The notes under the pieces are model-generated. The model searched no databases, was not told the DNA's origin, and saw only the letters and a program-made list of their open reading frames with translations. Below are positions 1 through 5,447 of a DNA stretch of 5,447 nt, in pieces. Source of the stretch: Pseudomonadota bacterium (GTDB lineage Bacteria > Pseudomonadota > Gammaproteobacteria > Burkholderiales > Burkholderiaceae_C); contig JAEZLX010000109.1 of NCBI GenBank assembly GCA_023415035.1, positions 1 to 5,447 on the forward strand. Reading direction: 5' to 3'. A program made the translations under genes and the position numbers. Within the stretch, counting starts at the first letter, position 1. Every line of letters begins with the position of its first letter.

Positions 1-606
1 GTGCAGAACTGGGACAAGACCATCACCACCATCCCCACGTGGCGGCTGATGTCCGAGAGCTACCGCAACTGGCGCGGCATGTTCAACTCGGGCGGGCGGC
101 GCATCAAGCGCACGCTGCGCATCGACATGAACTCGGTCCGCTTCCTGGAGAAGACCGACATCGACAACCTGCGCGACATCGCCATCATCCGCCCCTACAT
201 GGACAGCAAGCTCCAGGATGTGGCTGCCACCAACAGCGCGCTGGAGCAGCAGCTGGGCGAGCTGGCGCGTGATCCCGCCAACCTGCGGCGCCTGACCAAC
301 CTCGGCACCTTCCGCGCCTACGTGAACGAATACCTGCGCCGCCATCCGTCCATCCACAAGGACATGATCCTGATGGTGCGCACCATGGAGCCCACGCCCG
401 AGGGCATACCGATGGAGCTGTACTGCTTCACCTCGACCACCGCCTGGGTGGACTACGAGGCGGCGCAGAGCGACATCTTCGACCACCTGCTGGCAATCCT
501 GCCCGAGTTCGGCCTGCGTCCGTATCAGCAGCCCAGCGGCCACGACCTGCGCGAGGGCCTGCTCCAGGCCCGCACCCTGCCCGGCCTCAACCCGCCGACC
601 GCCTGA
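1..606 (+). CDS. ybdG: YbdG-type mechanosensitive ion channel (MscS family), C-terminal part
   Basis: This is the C-terminal 201 residues of a small-conductance mechanosensitive channel, an inner-membrane protein that opens under membrane tension to release solutes during hypo-osmotic shock. The first visible codons read VQNWDKTITTIPTWRLMSES, which closely resembles the conserved start of the cytoplasmic beta domain in E. coli YbdG (about 415 residues). It continues with NWRGM and GGRRIKRTLRID. The C-terminal alpha/beta domain follows, with FTSTTAWVDYEAAQSDIFDH at about residues 143-162 and PEFGLR just after. No membrane helices are visible, because the pore half lies left of the window. The GTG at base 1 is therefore almost certainly an internal Val codon and not the start. 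The gene ends in TGA at 604-606 and overlaps the convergent deaminase gene by 20 bp. It has no apparent functional link to the minus-strand operon. The family is clear; the YbdG subgroup rests on remembered sequence similarity. Confidence 0.9.
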   Translation: MQNWDKTITTIPTWRLMSESYRNWRGMFNSGGRRIKRTLRIDMNSVRFLEKTDIDNLRDIAIIRPYMDSKLQDVAATNSALEQQLGELARDPANLRRLTNLGTFRAYVNEYLRRHPSIHKDMILMVRTMEPTPEGIPMELYCFTSTTAWVDYEAAQSDIFDHLLAILPEFGLRPYQQPSGHDLREGLLQARTLPGLNPPTA

Positions 607-1873
607 GGATGAAGTCGGTGCCGTCGGGCCGGCCTGGCAGCTGGAGCCGGGCCTGCGCCGGCGACGTTTCGGCCAGCAGCCGGCCGCGGCGCCACACCTT
701 CAGGCGCGTGGCGCGCAGGCGGATGGCCTCCACCGGGTCGTTCGCCTGCAGCAGCACGAAACTGGCGGCCTTGCCCGGCTCGATGCCGTAATCGGCCAGT
801 CCCATCACCCGCGCGGCGTTGACCGTGACGGCGTTGAAGCACTGGCGCATGCCGGACTGGCTGGTCATCTGCGCCACGTGCAGGCCCATGTGGGCCACTT
901 CGAGCATGTCGCCGCTGCCCAGGCTGTACCACGGGTCCATCACGCAGTCGTGACCGAAGGCCACGTTCACGCCAGCGGCTATCAGCTCGGGCACGCGCGT
1001 CATGCCGCGTCGTTTGGGATAGCTGTCATGCCGGCCCTGCAGGTTGATGTTGATCAGCGGATTGGCCACCGCGCTCACGCCGCTTTCGGCGATCAGCGGG
1101 ATCAGCTTGCTCACGTAGTAGTTGTCCATGCTGTGCATGGACGTGAGGTGCGAGCCGTTGACCCGGCCCTGCAGGCCCAGACGCTGCGTCTCGAAGGCCA
1201 GCGTCTCGATGTGGCGCGATAGCGGGTCGTCGCTCTCGTCGCAGTGCATGTCCACCGGCAGGCCGCGTTCGGCCGCGAGTTCGCACAGCAGCTTCACGCT
1301 GACCGCGCCGTCGGCCATGGTGCGCTCGAAGTGCGGGATGCCGCCGACCACGTCCACGCCCAGGTCGAGCGCGCGCCGCAGGCTGTCGAGCCCGCCTTTC
1401 GTGCGCAAGACGCCGTCCTGCGGGAAGGCCACGAGCTGCAGGTCCAGATAGGGCGCCACCCGCTTTTTCACCTCCAGCATGGCGCGCACCGGCAGCAGGC
1501 TCGGGTCACTGGTGTCCACGTGGCTGCGGATGGCCAGCAGGCCCTTGGCCACGGCCCAGTCGCAGTAGGCCAGCGCGCGTTCGACCAGCGCCTCTTCGGT
1601 CAGCAGCGGCTTGAGCTCGCCCCACAGCGCGATGCCTTCGAGCAGGGTGCCGCTCTGGTTCACGCGCGGCAGGCCATAGCTGAGCGTCGCGTCCATGTGG
1701 AAATGCGGGTCACAGAACGGCGGGCTCAGCAGCAGGCCGCCGGCATCGACGGTTTCGTGCGCGGGGGCCTGCAGCCCCTCGGCCACCTCGACGATGCGGC
1801 CGTCCTGCACGGCGACCGACATGCCGGTGCGCCCGTCTGGCAGTGTGGCGTGGGTGATCAACAGGTCAAGCAT
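587..1873 (-). CDS. codA: Cytosine deaminase (CodA-type amidohydrolase)
   Basis: This 428-residue cytoplasmic enzyme, nearly the same length as E. coli CodA (427), likely hydrolyses cytosine to uracil and ammonia for pyrimidine salvage or nitrogen supply. It has a beta-sandwich N-terminus and a metal-dependent TIM barrel. Visible active-site equivalents are the metal ligands His57 and His59 (DPHFH), substrate Gln152 (FPQDG), metal ligand His210 and catalytic Glu213 (HCDE), His242 (SHLTSMHS) and metal ligand Asp309 (GHDC). Other CodA signatures are NQSGTL, ANPLININLQGR, YPKRRGMTRV, DPWYSLG and MGLHV. Cys310 replaces the Asp of E. coli GHDD. The ATG at 1873 is the first usable start: the frame upstream is open back to the TGA of the permease gene but has no ATG, GTG or TTG. 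No clear Shine-Dalgarno sequence precedes it. It follows the permease gene by 126 nt on the same strand and is probably co-transcribed. The related families AtzC, creatinine deaminase and isocytosine deaminase are less likely alternatives. Confidence 0.92.
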   Translation of the reverse strand: MLDLLITHATLPDGRTGMSVAVQDGRIVEVAEGLQAPAHETVDAGGLLLSPPFCDPHFHMDATLSYGLPRVNQSGTLLEGIALWGELKPLLTEEALVERALAYCDWAVAKGLLAIRSHVDTSDPSLLPVRAMLEVKKRVAPYLDLQLVAFPQDGVLRTKGGLDSLRRALDLGVDVVGGIPHFERTMADGAVSVKLLCELAAERGLPVDMHCDESDDPLSRHIETLAFETQRLGLQGRVNGSHLTSMHSMDNYYVSKLIPLIAESGVSAVANPLININLQGRHDSYPKRRGMTRVPELIAAGVNVAFGHDCVMDPWYSLGSGDMLEVAHMGLHVAQMTSQSGMRQCFNAVTVNAARVMGLADYGIEPGKAASFVLLQANDPVEAIRLRATRLKVWRRGRLLAETSPAQARLQLPGRPDGTDFILRRSAG

Positions 1874-1923
1874 GGTGGTCGGTAAATCGGTTGGTTTGTG
1901 AAGATGGGTCGGCCGGGTGGCAA

Positions 1924-1962
1924 GGCATCCGCGAGGCTGGCATCCGCGAGGCTGGCATCCGC
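1924..1962. repeat. Short tandem repeat, 2.6 copies of a 15-bp unit
   Basis: The + strand reads GGCATCCGCGAGGCT twice in perfect tandem (1924-1938 and 1939-1953), followed by a partial third copy GGCATCCGC (1954-1962). It lies in the 126-nt gap between the second permease gene and codA and takes up about a third of it. The unit is a multiple of three, and the minus-strand frame shared by the two flanking genes stays open through it. Slippage expansion is the simplest origin. No function can be assigned from the sequence. Confidence 0.9.
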
Positions 1963-1999
1963 CGCTTCGACGCTGATCGCCCCGGCTGCACCGCGGCCG

Positions 2000-2923
2000 T
2001 CAGCGCTCTCCCTTGCGGTAGGGCTTCATCAGCGCCTGCGGATAAGCCGCCTTGCGCGCCACCAGCACCAGCGCCAGGATGGACAGAGCGTACGGCAGCA
2101 TCAGGTAGAACTGGTAGGGGATGGCGCTGGCGCCGCTTTGCTGCAGACGCAACTGCAGCGCGTCAAAGAAGGCGAACAACAAAGCGCCCAGCAGCGCCTT
2201 GCCGGGCCGCCACGAGGCGAACACGACCAGCGCCACGCAGATCCACCCGCGCCCGTTGACCATGTTGAAGAAAAAGGCATTGAAGGCCGAGAGGGTGAGA
2301 AAGCTGCCGGCCACGCCCATGAGCGCCGAGCCGGCCACGATGGCGCCGGTGCGCACCGCCGCCACCGACACGCCCTGCCCTTCGGCGGCCTGCGGGTTCT
2401 CGCCCACCATGCGGACAGCCAAGCCCACCGGCGTGCGCAGAAGCACCCAGGCCGAGATCGGCGCCAGTGCAATGGCCAGCAGCGTCAGCGGCGTCTGCGC
2501 CGACAGCACCGGAATGCCCAGCCCTTCCATCGGTGCAAACGGCGTGATGGTGGGCGGCGTGCTCACCTTCGGGAATGCGACCCGGTAACCGTAGTACGAC
2601 AGCGCCGTCGCCAGCAGTGTGATGCCCAGGCCGGCCACGTGCTGCGACAGCGCCAGCCCCACGGTCAGCAAGGCATGCAGCAGGCCGAAGGACGCGCCCG
2701 CCAGTGCCGCCACCGCCACGCCGCCCCACAGCGGCAGGCCCTGGTAGACCGCGATCCAGCCGGCAAAGGCGCCAGCCACCATGATGCCTTCGATGCCCAG
2801 GTTGAGCACCCCGGCGCGCTCGCACCAGAGCACGCCCAGCGTGCCCAGGATCAGCGGCGTGGCAATGCGCAGCACGGCCACCCAGAATGCGGGATTGAGC
2901 AGAGTGTCGATCGTTTCAGCCAT
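2000..2923 (-). CDS. ABC transporter permease, nucleoside/BMP type (second subunit)
   Basis: This 307-residue integral membrane protein is one of two permease subunits of an ABC importer, of the BPD_transp_2 family (LivH/RbsC-like) and closest in character to YufQ/NupC-type nucleoside permeases. It is almost entirely hydrophobic, with roughly eight or more membrane segments. Family landmarks are ERAGVLNLGIEGIM (residues 35-48, equivalent to FNIGAEGQ in the partner), a cytoplasmic coupling region around GLAVRMVGENPQAAEGQGV (167-185), and NGRGW with a following hydrophobic stretch near 224-237. The C-terminus is basic (KPYRKGER). The ATG at 2923 lies 3 nt after the first permease's stop. An AGGA (minus strand, 2932-2935) sits 8 nt upstream, inside that gene's last codons, so translation is probably coupled. 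Its place in the operon and its pairing with a dissimilar permease indicate a heterodimeric channel. Nucleobase or nucleoside substrate is inferred from the family and the adjacent codA. Confidence 0.92.
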   Translation of the reverse strand: MAETIDTLLNPAFWVAVLRIATPLILGTLGVLWCERAGVLNLGIEGIMVAGAFAGWIAVYQGLPLWGGVAVAALAGASFGLLHALLTVGLALSQHVAGLGITLLATALSYYGYRVAFPKVSTPPTITPFAPMEGLGIPVLSAQTPLTLLAIALAPISAWVLLRTPVGLAVRMVGENPQAAEGQGVSVAAVRTGAIVAGSALMGVAGSFLTLSAFNAFFFNMVNGRGWICVALVVFASWRPGKALLGALLFAFFDALQLRLQQSGASAIPYQFYLMLPYALSILALVLVARKAAYPQALMKPYRKGER

Positions 2924-2926
2924 GCC

Positions 2927-3988
2927 CTATTTCCTGTGCACCCGATACTGGGTCAGCAGCGTGGCCACCAGCACCGACAGCAGCGCCACGGCCACGATCA
3001 CGTCGGCCAGGTAGGTGGGCACGCCGATGGCGCGGCTCATGCTGTCCGCGCCCACCAGCACCCCCGCGACGAAGACAGCAGCGGCGATGACGCCCAGCGG
3101 GTTCAGGCCTGCGAGCATCGCGATCACGATGCCGCTGTAGCCGTAGCCCGGCGACATGTCCAGCGTCACATAGCCGGCACGGCCGGCGACCTCGATCGCG
3201 CCTGCCAGGCCCGCGAGCGCGCCCGAGAGCAACGCCACCAGCACGATGGTGCGCGTGACCGGCACGCCCGCGAACGCGGCCGCGCGCGCGTTGGCGCCGA
3301 CGGCGCGGATGTCGAAACCCAGCACCGTGTACCTGAACAGCACCCACACCAGGAACGCCAGCACCACCGCGCCGATCAGGCCGCTGTGCACACGCGTGCC
3401 CTCGATCAGGCGCGAGAGCTCCAGCTCGGGGATCAGCGACACGCTCTGCGGCCAGCCCATGGCCATGGGATCTTTCATCACGCCGTCCAGCAGGGCCGAG
3501 ACCAGGAGCAGCACGATGAAGTTCAGCAGCAGCGTGGTCACCACCTCGTCCACGCCCAGGCGCTGCTTCATGAGCGCGGGTCCGAGCAGCAGCAGCGCCC
3601 CGGCCAGCGCGGCGGCCAGCATCATCAGCGGGAACAGCAGCCACAGCGGCAATGCCAGGCCCTCCCCGCCGTGCAGGCCCCCCACGGCCACGGCGGCCAG
3701 CGCCCCGGCGTACAACTGGCCCTCGGCGCCGATGTTGAACAGCCGCGCCTTGAAGGCCACGGTGGCGGCCAGCCCGGTGAGGATGAGGGGAACGGCCCGC
3801 GTGAGCGTTTCGCTCCACGCGAACAGCGAGCCGAACGCGCCACGGAACAGCAGGCCGTAGGTCTGCCCCACCGGCGCGCCGGCCCACAGCACCAGCAGGC
3901 TGCTCACCAGCAGGGTGAATGCCACCGCGCCCAGCGGCGCCAGCACCAGGGCCGCCGCGGAAGTCTGGGTTCGGCGCTCAAGCCGCAT
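2927..3988 (-). CDS. ABC transporter permease, nucleoside/BMP type (first subunit)
   Basis: This 353-residue inner-membrane permease subunit belongs to the RbsC/YufP-like BPD_transp_2 family and is the partner of the next gene. Hydrophobic stretches fall at about residues 11-36, 60-79, 111-135, 151-168, 203-218, 248-266, 286-312 and 326-346. Conserved landmarks are FNIGAEGQL (84-92), GVDEVVTTLLLNFI (145-158), the coupling segment GFDIRAVGANARAAAFAGV (224-242) and SPGYGYSGI (279-287). The frame is open to an ATG at 4096, but the extra residues are Arg/Cys/Pro-rich, unlike a permease N-terminus, and lie inside the ATPase gene. I chose the ATG at 3988 because GGAGG (minus strand, 3994-3998) precedes it by 5 nt and the protein then begins MRLERRTQ, with a positive N-terminus before the first helix. 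It overlaps the ATPase stop by 11 nt, suggesting translational coupling. The gene ends in TAG at 2927-2929. Substrate is inferred, as for its partner. Confidence 0.92.
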   Translation of the reverse strand: MRLERRTQTSAAALVLAPLGAVAFTLLVSSLLVLWAGAPVGQTYGLLFRGAFGSLFAWSETLTRAVPLILTGLAATVAFKARLFNIGAEGQLYAGALAAVAVGGLHGGEGLALPLWLLFPLMMLAAALAGALLLLGPALMKQRLGVDEVVTTLLLNFIVLLLVSALLDGVMKDPMAMGWPQSVSLIPELELSRLIEGTRVHSGLIGAVVLAFLVWVLFRYTVLGFDIRAVGANARAAAFAGVPVTRTIVLVALLSGALAGLAGAIEVAGRAGYVTLDMSPGYGYSGIVIAMLAGLNPLGVIAAAVFVAGVLVGADSMSRAIGVPTYLADVIVAVALLSVLVATLLTQYRVHRK

Positions 3989-5447
3989 GATCGCCTCCAT
4001 GCCCGGCCATGGCCAGGCCGATGGATTCGCGCGTCCACACCTCGGCGGGCAGTGCCTCGGTAAGGCGCCCCTGGTGCATGACCGCGATGCGGTCACCCAG
4101 CGTCATCACTTCCTCCAGATCGTCGGAAATCACCAGCACGGCGGCACCGGCATCGCGCGCGGCGATCAGCTGCTGCTGGACGTACGAGACGGCGCCGATG
4201 TCCAGACCCCAGGTCGGCTGGTGCGCGACGATGAGCAAGGGCGTCTTCCTGCCCCGCTGCGGCTCGCCACCGTCGTCCGGCGCCATCAGCGCACGCCCCA
4301 GAATGAGTTTCTGCATGTTGCCACCCGAGAGCGACCGGGCCGCCGCGAAGGGACCGCCGCCGCGCACATCGAACGCCTCGATCACGCGCTGCGCGTGCCG
4401 CCGCGCGGCACCGCGCCGCACCCACAGCGCGCACGAGAAAGCGGGCATGCGCAGCCGCTCGGCCACCGCGTTCTCCCACACGGGCAGATCCCCCACCACG
4501 CCCACGGAATGGCGGTCTTCGTGGATGCGGGCCACGTCCTGCCCCACAAGCCAGGACGGGTCGGCGCGCAGCGCCTGCCGGCCCAGGATCACATCACCTT
4601 CGCTGGCGCGGCGCACGCCGCACAGCAGATCGGCCAGCGCCACCTGCCCGTTGCCGGAGACACCGGCGATCGCCACGATCTCGCCCGCGTGCAGACGCAG
4701 GCTCACGTTGACCAGGCGGTCGCGCGCACCCGCGGGTGTGCTCACGCCCGCAAGCTCGCACACCACTTCACCCACAGATCGCGAAGGGTGCCGCTCGGGC
4801 ACGGCCACCGCATGGCCCACCATCCACTGCGCCAGCTGCGCGGGCGTGGTGCCCGCGGCCGGCGCCTCGGCCACCAGCCTGCCCTGCCGCAGCACCGCCA
4901 CGCGGTGCGACACGCGCAGCACCTCGGCCAGCTTGTGGCTGATGAAGATGATGGACAGGCCCTGCGCCACCATCTGCGAGAGCGTTTCGAACAGCGCCTC
5001 GCTCTCCTGCGGTGTGAGCACCGCGGTCGGCTCGTCGAGGATGAGGATGCGGGCGCCCCGGTACAGCGCCTTGAGGATTTCCACCCGCTGGCGCTCGCCC
5101 ACCGAAAGGCTGCCCACCAGCGCCTCGGGCACCACCGGCAGGCCGAAACGCCCGGCCACGTCCAGCAGGCGCTGCCGCGCCTCGCCCCGGCGCGAGCGCC
5201 AGCGCCAGAGCGATTCGGTACCCATCAGCACGTTGTCCAGCACCGACAGGTTGTCGGCCAGCGTGAAGTGCTGGTGCACCATGCCGATGCCAGCGGCCAG
5301 CGCCGCGCGCGGATTGCCGGGCGGCAGCGGCTGGCCGAACGCCTCGATCTGCCCTGCGTCTGCCACATAGTGGCCGAACAGGATCGACACCAGCGTCGAT
5401 TTGCCGGCGCCGTTTTCACCCAGCAAGGCCAGCACCTCGCCCTCGGC
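3978..5447 (-). CDS. Two-domain ABC transporter ATPase, nucleoside (YufO/RbsA-like) type, 5'-truncated
   Basis: This cytoplasmic ATPase powers the importer formed with the two downstream permeases. It has 489 visible residues. The family is usually about 510-520 long, so some 25-30 N-terminal residues lie beyond the right edge; the frame is open there (AEGEV precedes LALLGENGAGKST), and the GTG at 5435 is an internal Val. Counting from the edge, domain 1 is complete: Walker A GENGAGKST (10-18), Q-loop Gln59, signature LSVGE (114-118), Walker B ILILDE (134-139) and switch His171. Domain 2 is degenerate, as is normal in this group: P-loop GVSGNGQVAL (262-271) lacks GKS/T, the signature LSGGN is kept (373-377), Walker B reads LLIVAHQP (404-411), and the H-loop reads ISDD. 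HEDRH before domain 2's signature also fits the family. About 15 polar residues (389-403) lengthen the link between signature and Walker B. The stop TGA at 3978-3980 lies within the next gene's start region. Confidence 0.93.
   Translation of the reverse strand, partial: AEGEVLALLGENGAGKSTLVSILFGHYVADAGQIEAFGQPLPPGNPRAALAAGIGMVHQHFTLADNLSVLDNVLMGTESLWRWRSRRGEARQRLLDVAGRFGLPVVPEALVGSLSVGERQRVEILKALYRGARILILDEPTAVLTPQESEALFETLSQMVAQGLSIIFISHKLAEVLRVSHRVAVLRQGRLVAEAPAAGTTPAQLAQWMVGHAVAVPERHPSRSVGEVVCELAGVSTPAGARDRLVNVSLRLHAGEIVAIAGVSGNGQVALADLLCGVRRASEGDVILGRQALRADPSWLVGQDVARIHEDRHSVGVVGDLPVWENAVAERLRMPAFSCALWVRRGAARRHAQRVIEAFDVRGGGPFAAARSLSGGNMQKLILGRALMAPDDGGEPQRGRKTPLLIVAHQPTWGLDIGAVSYVQQQLIAARDAGAAVLVISDDLEEVMTLGDRIAVMHQGRLTEALPAEVWTRESIGLAMAGHGGDHAA
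3994..3998 (-). promoter_or_regulatory. Ribosome binding site of the first permease gene
   Basis: The minus strand reads GGAGG, then five bases (CGATC), then ATG at 3988. This strong Shine-Dalgarno sequence lies inside the final codons of the ATPase gene. It decides the permease start at 3988 over the upstream in-frame ATGs at 4000 and 4096. The ATG at 4000 runs directly into the GGAGG and has no comparable site of its own. Confidence 0.75.

Noticed and set aside
1..3. GTG at base 1 as the true start of the channel gene
   Set aside because: The protein would begin in the middle of the conserved MscS-type cytoplasmic domain with no membrane segments, so the gene is cut by the window edge.
612..660. 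GC-rich imperfect inverted repeat just past the channel gene stop, considered as a terminator
   Set aside because: The pairing is interrupted, there is no T-run on either strand, and the bases are codons of the codA 3' end.
1898..4063. A 721-codon open frame on the + strand, antisense to both permease genes
   Set aside because: Its translation is dominated by His, Gln, Arg and Ala with no domain or membrane pattern, as expected opposite high-GC coding DNA. The minus-strand permeases explain the region fully.
3989..4096. Upstream starts (ATG at 4096 or 4000) for the first permease gene
   Set aside because: The extension from 4096 is Arg/Cys/Pro-rich and lies within the ATPase coding sequence. 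The ATG at 4000 abuts the GGAGG that correctly serves the ATG at 3988.
4009..5370. A 453-codon open frame on the + strand, antisense to the ABC ATPase gene
   Set aside because: The product is low-complexity Ser/Arg/Thr/Pro-rich and lies opposite a clearly conserved ATPase with all expected motifs. It is a shadow frame.

Overview
The window is high-GC, densely packed bacterial DNA. Its proteins look proteobacterial, and a Burkholderiales/Comamonadaceae-type beta-proteobacterium fits the base composition and gene content. That placement is inferred from general resemblance, with no taxonomic marker in the window.

Layout: the left edge (1-606, + strand) holds the C-terminal half of a YbdG-type mechanosensitive channel whose 5' part lies outside the window. 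It converges with, and overlaps by 20 bp, the last gene of a minus-strand operon that fills the rest of the window. Read in the direction of transcription (right to left), the operon contains: (i) a two-domain ABC ATPase of the sugar/nucleoside (RbsA/YufO-like) type, running off the right edge at its 5' end; (ii) a first permease (RbsC/YufP-like), overlapping the ATPase stop by 11 nt; (iii) a second permease (YufQ-like), 3 nt after the first; (iv) after a 126-nt gap with a short tandem repeat, a full-length CodA-type cytosine deaminase (amidohydrolase superfamily).

Together the minus-strand genes make a nucleobase/nucleoside uptake-and-deamination module. The importer has the architecture of BMP-lipoprotein-dependent nucleoside ABC transporters, and the deaminase would convert imported cytosine (or a related aminopyrimidine) to uracil and ammonia. 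The substrate-binding lipoprotein is not in the window and may lie beyond the right edge.

I see no RNA gene, insertion sequence, CRISPR array or phage element. This is mostly an ordinary metabolic locus. The points worth a second look are the pairing of CodA with an ABC importer instead of CodB, a Cys at the CodA position equivalent to E. coli Asp314, an extended linker in the second ATPase domain, and the repeat-bearing, stop-free gap before codA.
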